Source: Aspidiotus rigidus (Eukaryota > Arthropoda > Insecta > Hemiptera > Diaspididae). From it: a DNA stretch of 64,000 bases. A program made the translations under genes and the position numbers. Below, piece after piece: positions 46,301 through 56,559 of the stretch. A model generated the notes under the pieces. The model searched no databases and had not been told where the DNA came from. It saw only the letters and a list, made by a program, of their open reading frames with translations. The first letter of the stretch is position 1, and the number at the start of each line of letters is the position of its first letter. The DNA lies in contig JAVHKY010000008.1 in NCBI GenBank assembly GCA_035079385.1, positions 3,828,001-3,892,000 on the forward strand, in the 5' to 3' direction.

Positions 46301-46859
46301 TATGGATAGCCGTAACTTGAAGGAACGGATTCGTTTAGTATTCTATTCCTTGAAACCTCATTCAGCCACTTTGATGCTAGCATTGCTCGATTCGAACAAA
46401 AGCCAAAGTTTTAAATACACTTCTGAGTATCATCTGTCAACACTGATCAACGTTACGAGTGGCTCCGGAGGCGTCTTTGGAGGCGTCTCCGACACTGCCT
46501 CCAGAGGCATTTTCTCCAATTTCAGTAATTGCGCTGGAGGTACCTCCAGAGACATACTTTGGAGGTCAGAAGGCGCTACCAAACGTGTCCACTGAAGGCA
46601 ACCGGAGTCGAAGGCTTCTAAAAAAATTATGCCTCCAACACCCTGGTCTCTTAGAAACAAGGTACCTTCTGTTCTACAGACGGACGACTTTTTCTGGTGC
46701 GCAAAGAATATCAAGATTGTATTTCATAATATCTATCACCAGTTTGTTGGAGGAACACTTTTCCAAAACTCTGGAGTCCTTCTTGTACGATCATCGCGAA
46801 AGAGGGAGGTAACGAAGAAGAAGGAGCAAACGCGAGACTGGTATAAATAGTTGATATAT

Positions 46860-47523
46860 TGGCAGAAAATTCATTAAGCTAGCGCCTCCTCGCAAAGTAG
46901 ACTTTCTAAGGACATGAATCAATACTAATACGGTATATCAGGTTATATACTGAACAAAAGAAGGGAAAAAATTTATTAAACTAGTCGTCCCGCGTAAACA
47001 TATCAACATCTTTAAAATCAAACTGCTCATAGTCATTGATGCGGAGTAGCACAGGTCTACTGGTAATTTAAAGAAAAATATCCGACGTATGCTACAGAGC
47101 GCTACGAAAGACAGACAAGAGGAAGAACTTGGAGAAATTCCGACTTCCGACTCTATATATCAGGAGAGAGACTCCACAAAGTAATCAGTCCTAATCAATT
47201 GTTGAATCGATTATAAAAATGAAAATAAAACACTCCCCCATAAAAGAGGTTTTCTGCTCGCCTAAATCAACGTACTTAATGAAGAAACTCTGCGAGCAGC
47301 GCGAACGAAGTTTCCTAGTGAGTTGTTTTCAGTTCCCTATAAAAGAACAATCGTGGTACGATGGGTCAGATCTCAATCATGTTCCTAGAATCTAGTTGTT
47401 CCCTAGCTCCAATCCTGATAATCAGAAGAAATAGACCACTCTCGCAAATTTGAAATTGCAACTCAATGATCACGCGTCAATAATTAATTCATGATCGTAT
47501 ATTATCGGAACTCATAATGAGTG
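46860..47523. repeat. Decayed satellite-element relative
   Basis: AAGAACTTGGAGAAATTCCGACTTCCGACTC..TATATATCAGGAGAGAGAC (47125-47170) is one loose satellite unit on the minus sense. CTCCCCCATAAAAGAGGTTTTCTG (47232-47255), with ACTTAATGAAG.AACTCTGCGAG after it, is the terminal word. Otherwise gene-free. Confidence 0.4.
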
Positions 47524-47940
47524 AGTGAGGTGTAAGTAGAGCACTAATATTGAAAAAGAGTTTTCCAATTGTACAAATCTACTTTATTAGTTGCTTATAC
47601 AAGAGTACTTTCGGGTGTTATCCCATCATCAGATGCGGTTTCCAGACATTCCCCCGAATCCATTTCCCCGAATACCCTTCCCCCGAATATCAAAAATACC
47701 GAAGTGACATTTCCCCGAATACTGTTTCCCCAAATACATAGGCCCCGAACGCCTTTACGCCCGAATAAAATTCGAAAAATTTTTTATTGCAACATGAACA
47801 TTGTATTCTTACGATAATCTTACATTACGTCCTACTGTGCGTAAATAGTCCATGATTCTGTTCTGAAAGTACTCTTGTATAAGCAACTAATAAAGTAGAT
47901 TTGTACAATTGGAAAACCCTTTTTCAATGATCGTATATGA
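47524..47940. repeat. Inverted Penelope-type ends flanking a TTCCCCGAAT repeat
   Basis: The left arm (47546-47632) and inverted right arm (47868-47935) share TTTTCCAATTGTACAAATC, TACTTTATTAGTTGCTTAT and ACAAGAGTACTTTC. Between them, 47645-47770, lie about eight loose units of TTCCCCGAATACC with 15-20 bp spacing. The right arm lost the CTGATGA box (GTTCTGAAAGTACTCTTG remains). Confidence 0.7.
47609..47632 (-). ncRNA. Hammerhead ribozyme core, copy 2
   Basis: Minus strand CTGATGA (47632-47626), T, GGG..CCC stem II with six-base loop, GAAA (47612-47609), identical to the core at 5007-5030. Downstream AAGTACTCTTGTATAAGC. Stem I and the cleavage site are not resolved. Confidence 0.55.
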
Positions 47941-48897
47941 TCAAGATTGGTTTTATAGGTCGACCAAACACTGATACTTTCCATATTTTGTGTATCATGC
48001 TCATAGTCGAATCAATTATAATATAGTGAAATTCGATATATAAGAATTTGAGAAGACTATTCGTGATTTATGAGCGTTTGATTAATTTTTATTTCTACGT
48101 TTGAAAGTTTCATCTGTCGAACGAATACTATTTAGATATTTTACGTCTAGTGGCAACCTATGACGAATTAATTGAAAGTTCGCGTTCAACATTCTTTTTA
48201 TCTCTCTATCAATTCTGTATTGCGATGGTGCTTTCTCTGCATAGGTACGGCTCCCTGATGTTTCCGTATCCCTTAATTATTCAAACACTGATTAATATAG
48301 ATTAGGGAGTACGACTTTCACGGGAGGTTCTAAATTCTATATCCATGTATTAGAACGTGAAACTTACATGAACGCAATCAACGCTCGCATTATATCTGAA
48401 TGTATACTTATTAGTACTCGTAAAATATGAAAGGAAAAAAATGTTGCGAATTCGTATTATCGATGTGTAGTAAAGTTCTCTTCAAGGTTGCCATATTGGT
48501 CAATTATGATACAAGACCACGTACGCAACTGTTTCTCTTTTTTTCAAATACATTTTATTTTCAATGAAAGGACATGTAAAAAAGATGCTATTTTTCAAAA
48601 CTTTATTAGTGAAGTTGTACCAGATTGTGCATTTTCTCACTATCATTAATATCGCCCGATAAAACTGAAGTACACTGAGTACTTTTATATAACTTTCGAA
48701 AAATGTTAAGGCAATTACCTGCTTCTCGCCCCTCCATTTTGTGTGCAATTTCAATACGAGTGTATTCGCCCAGCCAATGAAACGTTTTCCAAGACAATTT
48801 AGTGCACAGATGATGGAGTACATCAAACTGATTTAAGCCGAAGAGAAAAACATTTAAGGACAACTAAGTCCAAAAGTGACTTTCTACGATACCACTA

Positions 48898-49170
48898 TCT
48901 AATATACTAAAAAGCTAAATGACCCTTTGCCTCTCATTCCTGATTTGCCCGATACAATTTAGCTAAAAAATAGCTAACGCGTGTATTCTATTACTATATA
49001 TATGAATTGCCTAGCAAATTATAAGAAAAAATATTCGTGAAATTCTAATGACGTCACAGCGACTGAAGGTTAACAGGCAAAATAGAAAATAGAAAATTAA
49101 TTATTGGTTATTTAAGTGCAACGATTCATTATCACAAACGTGCTTATCACAAACGTGCGTGTAAAAGTTC
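48898..49170 (+). mobile_element. Second Helitron-like 5' fragment
   Basis: TCTAATATACTAAAAAGCTA follows an A, as at Helitron 5' ends. ATTTGCCCGATACAATTTAG, AAAAAATAGCTAA, TCTAATGACGTCA and AACAGGCAAAATAGAAAAT all recur in the same order at 50515-50780. No 3' hairpin was found next to it. Confidence 0.45.
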
Positions 49171-49539
49171 TCCATTTTCCTGTTATCGCATCCGACGTCA
49201 ATTATCATACTGTGACAAGATTATAATTACGTTTCTGACACACTGATCCTTAAATAAATTTCACGTCAATTACTGTATTGTGCTCGGAGAATAACGTCAA
49301 TTACCTACTGTATTGTGCTCAGAGAAAGTAAGAAAAGTGGATTTATTTTACAATTTAAGAGAATTTTTTTTCTTAGAATTAATGGTGACTTTTGTTTTTT
49401 GTTTTTTTTTTTTTTCACGGTACCTTATCATTTCTGAAAAACGTCACCCTGATTGCTTATATCGTATCCTAAATTGTTTTTGCCAGATTGAGCGTTCAAT
49501 TTATTCGGAGAGTATTGGACTCAAATTTTAAGGCAGGAG

Positions 49540-50050
49540 AAAGAAAATGGATATGTATAAGTTGGAGTAATTGAGTACCATAGGTAGTTGCGGGAGTTGG
49601 AAACCGTGTTGGGAATGATTACATGGGACAGAGGATGAGACTGAGATTATATTGTGGGAAGTACGTTGATTTTCGAGAGTAGGACAGGAAAAAAGATGAT
49701 AGATCGTCAAATTATCTGCATAATAAGATTTACATGAAGGTAGAGCATGGAAACCCAGGAGGAGATGAGAATGTTCAAGTTGAGAGTGACCAATTCTATA
49801 TCGAGCGAAAATAACCTCTTTATGGTGGGAATTTCTGTTCGCTGAAGACTGAGGATAGGTTAACTTTTAATGATTCCAAGTTTGTTGCAGGGTTGTTTTT
49901 TTATGTGAGTGATACAAGAATTAAGCTAGGATTAAGAAATAATGAAAGTTTTTATGGTTGTAAGTACGTAGTTACAAGGTGGGGTCCTTAATTTTGGGTG
50001 AAAGGGTGCAGTTTTTAGGCGCGCAATCAGTTTGATCATGTTGAGGGCAA
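49540..50050 (-). pseudogene. C-terminal tail of an I-like retrotransposon
   Basis: On minus, IYHLFSCPTLENQRTSHN (from about 49705) is the H-x4-C tail, with the first CxxC lost upstream. Words such as GAAATTCCCACCATAAAGAG (near 49835) correspond to RRE-type sequence. Broken. A close relative lies at 50800-51010. Confidence 0.55.
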
Positions 50051-50064
50051 CCGATGTGAACTGA

Positions 50065-50231
50065 CAGGGGCGGATTCACGGGGGGGGGACAGGGGGACCG
50101 CCCCCCCCCCCCCCAAAAAAAAAAAACCTCCAAAAAAGACTGAAATTGTTCAATTTGACTATATTTGCGAGGAAAAAAATTTTAGAACAATGGAAGTTCC
50201 CCCCAAAAATGTACCCGTAAATCCGCCCCTG
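50065..50231. mobile_element. Short TIR element with 5-bp target duplication
   Basis: The ends CAGGGGCGGATTCACGGG and CCCGTAAATCCGCCCCTG are inverted repeats with one mismatch. ACTGA flanks both (50060-50064, 50232-50236). The middle is poly(G/C) and poly(A). Non-coding. Inserted beside an I-like fragment. The element at 59723 has the same design. Confidence 0.8.
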
Positions 50232-50289
50232 ACTGAGAATCAAATAAAAGATACGTTTTGTACAGATGAGCGTAGAAAAGTGTGAGCTT

Positions 50290-50515
50290 AAACCTAATCA
50301 GAATTCCAACTATAGACACATCATGTGAGAAATTGAGAGGGATGTATTCAGGAAAAGTAGGGGGTACGATTCTAAGAAAAGGGCACAACGAAAGTTGAAA
50401 AAGAATATTACCAAAAATAATATCAACAAGTATAAAGAGTTTCGGAAAACCCTGAAGAATGGAATAAAAGTAGCGCATAAAACATACCTCAATTCCCTAG
50501 AGGAAGGCTTCAGAC
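50290..50515 (+). pseudogene. Possible non-LTR ORF2 linker fragment
   Basis: An ATG-less plus frame reads KKRAQRKLKKNITKN, INKYKEFRKTLKNGIKVAHK and TYLNSLEEGFRRNP. This style (R-K-x-L-K..I-K-x-A-x-x-x-Y) is typical of the region between endonuclease and RT of non-LTR elements. It has no catalytic motif, so the assignment is tentative. Confidence 0.35.
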
Positions 50516-50780
50516 GAAATCCTGATTTACCCGATACAATTAAGCTAAAAAATAGCTAAAGCCTAATATTATAACGGTAACGACCTTCTCTTTGCACTTC
50601 ATACCTCATTTTATCCGATACAATTTAGCACTTCGCAAATTGAAGGATAATTAATTTGGCAACAAGTTCTAATGACGTCAAAATGTCCACATAATGATGG
50701 AAAGTATCTAATGAAAGAGAGCTAATAGGCAAAATAGAAAATAGTAGTCACCAAAATATGATGATCCCTTATCAATATCA
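50515..50780 (+). mobile_element. Repeat of the Helitron-like fragment at 48898
   Basis: ATTTACCCGATACAATTAAG, TAAAAAATAGCTAAAG, ATCCGATACAATTTAGC, TTCTAATGACGTCA and TAGGCAAAATAGAAAATAG are in the same order as at 48945-49100. Confidence 0.5.
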
Positions 50781-50799
50781 ACTTTTTGAATCAAAAATC

Positions 50800-51010
50800 A
50801 CTTCCATTGTAAGAAGTAGAAGAAGAAAAGCAACTGAAATATTTGGAAAATGGAACTGACTAACACAGATAGTTGCGAGAGTTGGAAACTGTGTTGGAAA
50901 TGATTACATAGGTCAGAGGATAATTGAGAAAATACTTTGTAGGAAGTATGTTGATTTTGAAGAGTAGGACAGGAAAAAAGGTGATAGATTCTCAAGCTTC
51001 CAATCAGATT
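50800..51010 (-). pseudogene. C-terminal tail of an I-like retrotransposon, second copy
   Basis: On minus LRIYHLFSCPTLQNQHTSYK (from about 50995) is nearly the same as at 49705, followed by NHFQHSFQLSQL. The open frame to its left (up to 51238) is not retrotransposon-like. Confidence 0.5.
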
Positions 51011-51179
51011 TCTAGAATTCAACCAAAAGAAGTTCAATTGAAGGCTGTAATAGAAAACAATCACATGTTTAATAAAGTTGAATAAGGAATTCCCAAATCC
51101 TCTTCTATGGGAAGGATTGGTTTTGATATTGAGAATTGAATTCAAAATTGGAGGGGTTCCAAAAAGAGGAATTAGATTT

Positions 51180-51645
51180 GATAAAATTTTGAAAATTAAG
51201 CCAACTATAGCAGGAGGGACTCGGAAAAATTGAGACATTTGAGCTCTATTATGATAGATAAGGGATAGGAAAAATTTTCAATATCAAAGGAGTCAGATTT
51301 GAAAAGATTTTTAATATTGGGAATTGAGCTATTATGACAGGAGAGGAACTTGGAAAAAATTGAACCATCAGAGGAGTTGAAATTGAAAACGCATTTTGTA
51401 CATCGACCTATGCAATTATGACAAGTGGATAACTTTAAAAACTTTCAACTTCCAAGCTATATTTTTTAAGAGAGGAACATGGAAGAATTTCAACTTCCAA
51501 GATATATATATGGCAGGAAAAGGACTTGGAAAAATATCAACCATCGTTCTAGGTAAATGACGGCGAGACACCAAAATTTTCAAAAATCCCTCCCCCTATG
51601 GAATAGGTTTCCTATTGAACCTCGATTTAGGTTAGGTAGTTGACA
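51180..51645 (-). mobile_element. Decayed satellite-bearing element
   Basis: Loose units on the minus sense: GGAGGGACTCGGAAAAATTG, GAGAGGAACTTGGAAAAAATTG, AAGATATATATATGGCAGG and AAAGGACTTGGAAAAATATC. Then TCCCTCCCCCTATGGAATAGG and TTTCCTATTGAACCTCG, which correspond to the terminal word and hairpin. An older version of the 45-bp family. Confidence 0.5.
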
Positions 51646-52400
51646 TCATAAAAAACTGGAGATGCTCTTAACATCATCAGGATTTAACAGAAGAATCCCT
51701 AGAGAATAGTGAATTACAAAAATCAGGACTCGATGTCAAGAATAACTGTTAGTTGGAGGTGGGTGGACTCGAAGGAATAAATTGAGGGCCTTGAGAAATT
51801 TTGTTCTAATTAAGGTAAATGAAGGAAGGGATTTTAAAAGTCTCAACTAAATCAACTCGAAAATAGGAGGAGTTACATTATTTGCATGTAAAAAAGTGAG
51901 GTCAAAGAAATAATCATCGCTGAAAATTGGAACGACTGTAGTAACAAATTATAGTGTCAACATATAATACACACAAGATTTCAAAAAAAATCTTATGTAG
52001 AAAAAAAGTGAAAGAGAAAAAGGGAAATGAATGAACTAATCTTAGAATCGAAACGTTTTTCTTCCATTAATTTGTAGATTAGAGGATGACATGTAGAATC
52101 AATGATCACCATATGGATAATTGGAGGAGATGGATACAGAGGACTGAAAAAGAAGAATAGGAAGAGAGGGAAAACTGGAAGAGTGTGATACTGAGGCAGA
52201 GAACAATTTGGAAGACTCAGGAAACGATAAAGAAAGAAAAAAAAAAAAAGTTTGTATGGAAGAACATGTAAAGAATGAAAGAGTGCAAAATTGAATGAAA
52301 TTAAGAAAGAAGAAAAGCTTGAAAAGAAAACTAAGCAGATTGAATTGAACTATGAGATATGAATAGATACAAAGAAAATAGTGTATCTAAGAAATTTCAA
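51646..52400. other. No gene recognised
   Basis: A/G-rich, AT-rich filler inside the Helitron-bounded region. Confidence 0.35.
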
Positions 52401-52675
52401 ATAATTTTAAACCCCAGAGTTACTCCCTTTGTTTCATGTATCTACCTTACCCAAAACCCTAAATAACAGAATTGAAAGTAGCCATGAGAACTTTGTGTTT
52501 GCATAAAAATTTTGAATACAGATATCCAAAAAAAAGTTGTCTGGAGAATTTCTACTTTTTTTTTTTCAATATCCAAAGTAGAAATATCTAGATAATTTAC
52601 CGAGATTTTTAAAAATTATTCCTGTTTATATAGCGCTTTCGAATAAGATAAAAATGAAAAAACAAAAAACTAAGA

Positions 52676-52705
52676 GGCGCGCCGTAGGCGCGCCGGACTT
52701 GCTAG
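52676..52705 (+). repeat. Helitron 3' terminus: hairpin plus CTAG
   Basis: Perfect inverted GGCGCGCC/GGCGCGCC with loop GTA, 11 bases to CTAG, then T. The palindromic arms are the only GC-only run in a very AT-rich context. Confidence 0.75.
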
Positions 52706-53465
52706 TAGAATATATTAACTAATTTAGTCACTAATAAAGGATTTATTTAATGGTAGGTTCCCTGGTAAAAATGGCCCGGATTCGTTCTACTGTAGGTACT
52801 GTACTGTACTGAATTGTTTTTAAGACAAAACCTCTTTTTGGTTGACAATTTTTTATGTCTCCTCTTTTGGATTACTAAGAATGAACGACCATATTTTACA
52901 AAGAATATAATACGCAAGGTTGTAGCAGTTCAAAGGAAAAGGGAAAAAATCCCGCAAGGTGGATGAAAGTACGAGAATATCTTCTAAAATCTGAAGCTTT
53001 CGCCATGAAACGGTTTTCGCTCAAAAATCATGGGGAGGTGTAAGATGTCCTTGGATCGAATCCATCTTTTCCTTTCAGGTCCTCTAAATTAATCATCAAC
53101 CAGTCGACAGTCTACGCTTTCTCCAAACAGACGCTGAAAAAAAAAAAAAAAATCAAACGGATCATTGGAACTATCAATTATTACTTATTGATGGAACATG
53201 AGTACCTCCTTCAAACCCACGAACAAATAAGAGATCCCTGGTGTACCTCCCCTTCAAATTGCTTCTCGTAATTATCCTAGAAATTTCAACCTGTGATATA
53301 CATTTGGCGAATATTGCAGGTAAATTTCACTCTGAAACGAAAGATTTTTGAAATGAAACTCAGTTACATCTTTTTCTACGGATGGTAATGAAACACTTAA
53401 GAGGAGTTTCGAGACTAACAAGTGCCCTATCATGGTTACGCTCTATCTTTATTGTTCACACGCCT

Positions 53466-54240
53466 GTACGAGGATTGTCAAAAAAGTTCCCGGACGATTA
53501 TTCGTACGCGCCAATTGGCAACACTGGCAAGGAAACCTAATTGAAACTTGTTTTGTTGTACTATCGATTATCGAAATTCAAAATTTCACGTTAATCCATG
53601 GCATAGTTTGTCGTGAGTTAAATTTTTGGAGGAATGTCCTTGAAAGTCTGTGACGATTCCGTCTTGATGCCTTCTGTAGGCCCCGAATGCTCCCGTCCCA
53701 TGGCGTCTCATAGTCGGTCGATTAGGAAGAAGTCCCTACAAGTCAAATCAAGCGAATACAGGGGGTGGTCAAGCACTTTGGGCAAAAAAAACTGTACTAT
53801 AGTTGTACAAGCCAAAAAACCTTCATGGTTGTCTTCATGTTAAGCTCATGCATCAAAAATCACAATTACATAGTCAAACGCTTTTGCGCTGATACTATTA
53901 GTAACATCTCTCGACGATTTCCGACGGGCACGCATAAACCGGTTTACCAGCACATGCAACAGCTGTTACCGACTCTTGCGCCCCACCATGAAACGACTGA
54001 ACACGTTGTACAACGCTGCACGCTTCTTGCTGGACTCTCCAAACACAGCACATAACATATTTTTCAATTTGGCATTTCCTTTTCCTAGTTTTACAAGGAA
54101 TTTGATGAAAATTTATTGCTCAACCTCTTTCTTACGTAAAAAAATTGGCCGGAAATCGTCACGGATTTTCAAGGACATTCCTCTAAAAAATTAATTTATG
54201 ACAAACTATGCCATGAATCATCGTTAAATTTTGAACCTTG
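53466..54240 (-). pseudogene. Mariner-type transposase remnant
   Basis: On the minus strand KVLDHPLYSLDLTCRDFFLI (near 53790-53735) is the mariner signature H-P-P-Y-S-P-D-L-A-P-x-D-F-F-L that contains the last D of the catalytic D..D..D set. Upstream, FGESSKKRAALYNVFSRFMVGRKS (near 54040) recalls the N-terminal DNA-binding part. The middle is missing. ACGAGGATTGTCAAAAAAGT at 53470 looks like a mariner terminal repeat. A segment near the C-terminal coding end (53578-53662) is repeated inverted at 54152-54236, e.g. GGCATAGTTTGTC and GAGGAATGTCCTTGAAA. Dead. Confidence 0.75.
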
Positions 54241-54249
54241 TATAAGTTA

Positions 54250-54594
54250 GGAAACATACATTGGGTTGGGTCTCCAATTGTTCCTCCATCACGTTCAAGA
54301 ACAAACGAGCCCAGTGCTCAGCTTCTAAGCAGAAACTGTCTTTCAGCCCCAATCGTTTTGATAACTTTTTTTCTGTGTAAAACTTCTTACTGCCCTCGCT
54401 CGCAATCTCATTCTCAATCCACCCTCTCTTACCACTATAAACAAGAAATCTAATCTACCTCTCAACACAAATCTGGCCATCTTACAACACCTTACCATCC
54501 ACCGATTGGAACTTTGCTCCGCCTAATTTCCGGAAGCAACCTCTACTCCACCGATATTCCCTTCTAATATATCTGGAAAATCAACGACTTCTAA

Positions 54595-54629
<35 letters not shown>

Positions 54630-55315
54630 CTACAGACGGTTGAAAAAGTAAGATTAGAATCAGCTTTGCGTGCTTCACGGAGGACCATATAACTTCAAGT
54701 CGCCGTAGAAACTTTTTTTTCTATTGGGTCATATTCCTTGGTCTTGAAATCATAATTTCCGCGTACGTTTCCGATTCTCACCAACTCGCTATCATCTCTG
54801 TTACCAATCATAGACATACACTCACATCACTCTCTATTTCAAACACATCTACCTACTACTACACTCTCTCGCCGGCACCACGAAACCAATAAGCTTGATA
54901 TAGATTCCTAGTAATCTGAGAGTTTGGAGGAAGGAATCAGCCAATCAAACAGTTCGTCAAGCTCTAATCAAAAGACTTTTCTCACTAACTAACTCTACCC
55001 GTTACCTCATTAATCAACATTTGAAAGAACTTTTGGCAATGAATTAGCACAACTCAAATTCCTTCCAAATTTGTAACCATTGGCAAACCCTTACATAATA
55101 ACACTAATGGATATAGTAGCCACCTATATCTATCCACCTGACTGTTCATAGGAAATACCAACTGTCGCAAATCCGTTCAATTGTTGCGACCTCACAGGTC
55201 TGTGGGACACCTCATCTTCTATTCACTTCCTAAAGTTCTGCATAACTCCTCATCAGATCTAGACAACGTGTGCCAATACTTATCCGATGCAAAACTCCTC
55301 CCACTTTTTTAACCA
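54250..55315 (+). pseudogene. I-like retrotransposon fragment, strongly decayed
   Basis: In plus, EQTSPVLSF and AETVFQPQSF (54295-54355) match the R-T-S-P-x-x-S-L-C-A-E segment of the thumb. Later frames hold only loose resemblance to RNase H and tail. A T run of about 30 interrupts it at 54599-54630. Confidence 0.45.
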
Positions 55316-56080
55316 TTCCCTACTCTTGACATCGAGCTAAATTACACATTATGAAATAACTACAGGCTCTGGAAGAGCGCGGAAAAAAGGGACAATGAAC
55401 TGTCAATATGTGTGAGTACCATAATTGTCTATACATAAGCTCACCTCCTTGGAGTTGTTTTTTTTTTTCAGCCTTCCAAACATCTATATTGGCGTCTGTT
55501 AAACGAAAAATGATAAGCTTCTGAAACAACTAAACAATCCACTCAACTGAAACAGAAGTGAATCGAATGTAAATATTTGATTAAGGGCATTCTTAGTGCG
55601 GCTTTACCTCCATACGGAACCTCGTCAACTTTTTTTCATTTACATCCTACTGTATATGCCTTTATTTATGTGCGGTCAGTCCTACCAATAACCACCAACT
55701 TATCTCATTTTCCGATGTATTCATCCTGTCAGTCAATGCACGTGAAATTATTGTGGTTTTCGCGCGTTCCTAATCTCTTCATCATAATATCTCGAAATTT
55801 GATTTACCAAATTGTATAAAATAGGTACTTGTATATAATTTACGTCTACTTAAGCTGTATAGGATTATAATGAGTGTCCTGATCGACCATCCAAGTTGAG
55901 TGAGGACTACAATGTACGCGACAAGAGAATGACGATTCGACGTCGTCTGGGGCTTTCCGGTGGTCGAGTTCTCAACCAATAATTACCGTTTATATGTATT
56001 ATACTTTGTTGCAGTATCATTATTATTATTATTATTTTTTTTTTAACATGGTGCTTCTAGCTAGGCCTTCTCATTCTTCA
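55316..56080. other. No gene recognised
   Basis: A (TTA)n and T-run lies at 56015-56045, just downstream of the minus exon at 56089. Confidence 0.35.
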
Positions 56081-56088
56081 TTCTTCTG

Positions 56089-56544
56089 TTATTTCAAGTG
56101 AAAAACGTCACGATAATGAACTGTATAACTCCGCCCAAACTGTTTACTGCGTACTAAGCATGTATTCTTTGTGTACATTTTCCAATTGTACACATTGTGA
56201 TACGAAATTTGCGCCACTCGGTTTTCTGGAATTTTAGAGATATAGAAAATTTTGTTTTCCGGTAGAATGAGCAAAAATTCACGTGCTTCTTCTACTTTTG
56301 CGTAGTTTTGTTCATCGTTTCCTGGTAAAATACGTATTTTTCTCACAATCGAAGTAAACTTTCCGATTTCGAGCACAACGTTTGTGATGTCGACATATAA
56401 GCAGTAAACATATTGACCAGGTAAAACCTGATGACAATCCAAGAGTATTTCATTCTCATCGTTTGGGGAGAATTTAGAAGGAAGTTCCGAAACGTAAGAC
56501 TCAAGCGAGAATGACACTATTTGTATCCTAGCAGGTCCTCGAGT
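56089..56544 (-). CDS. Terminal exon of an unknown protein
   Basis: An undisturbed minus frame of 151 codons plus stop. It begins directly after an in-frame TAG that is part of a candidate acceptor (GACGAGTTTTAG|ACT), so it reads as the last exon of a spliced gene; there is no good ATG. The protein part starts TRGPARIQIVSFSLESY, with EILLDCHQVLPGQYVYCLYV, VRKIRILPGNDEQNYAKVEE and FLLILPENKIFYISKIPEN. It is charged, with alternating hydrophobics suggesting beta structure. It has no signal peptide, transmembrane segment or known motif. Codon use is ordinary and no frameshift is seen, unlike the transposons around. It could be a host gene or an uncommon mobile element. I do not recognise it. Confidence 0.45.
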   Translation of the reverse strand, partial: TRGPARIQIVSFSLESYVSELPSKFSPNDENEILLDCHQVLPGQYVYCLYVDITNVVLEIGKFTSIVRKIRILPGNDEQNYAKVEEAREFLLILPENKIFYISKIPENRVAQISYHNVYNWKMYTKNTCLVRSKQFGRSYTVHYRDVFHLK

Positions 56545-56559
56545 CTAAAACTCGTCTCT

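Larger units (their letters stand above)
44914..46644. mobile_element. GGAGGC-rich hAT-like MITE split by a Penelope element
   Basis: The left part (44914-45165) starts CCAAGGGTGTTGGAGGC; the right part (46450-46644) ends GCCTCCAACACCCTGG. TCTCTTA flanks both outer ends (44905-44911 and 46647-46653), a target duplication that proves the halves were one element. The right part matches 16743-16830 closely (TCTCCAATYTCAGTAATTGC, GACATACTTTGGAGGTCAGA). Frames in it are shadows. Confidence 0.75.
40755..52705 (+). mobile_element. Candidate Helitron, about 12 kb, with many nested insertions
   Basis: The 5' end TCTCTATATAATAAAAG follows an A (A|TC). The 3' end is a perfect hairpin GGCGCGCC-GTA-GGCGCGCC (52676-52694) followed 11 bases later by CTAG|T (52702-52705). 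Helitrons insert between A and T, start with TC and end with a hairpin and CTRR. A Helitron Rep remnant lies near the 5' end in the same orientation. The inside also holds a MITE, Penelope, I-like and short TIR elements. It is equally possible that the two ends come from different Helitrons. Confidence 0.45.

Noticed and set aside
47645..47770. TTCCCCGAAT units as telomeric repeat
   Set aside because: Spacing is irregular, the block is internal and the unit is unlike the insect TTAGG telomere repeat.
56089..56517. GTG as a start codon for the 142-residue frame
   Set aside because: This is a eukaryotic context; the frame stays open further upstream to an acceptor-like TAG, so it was treated as an exon instead.
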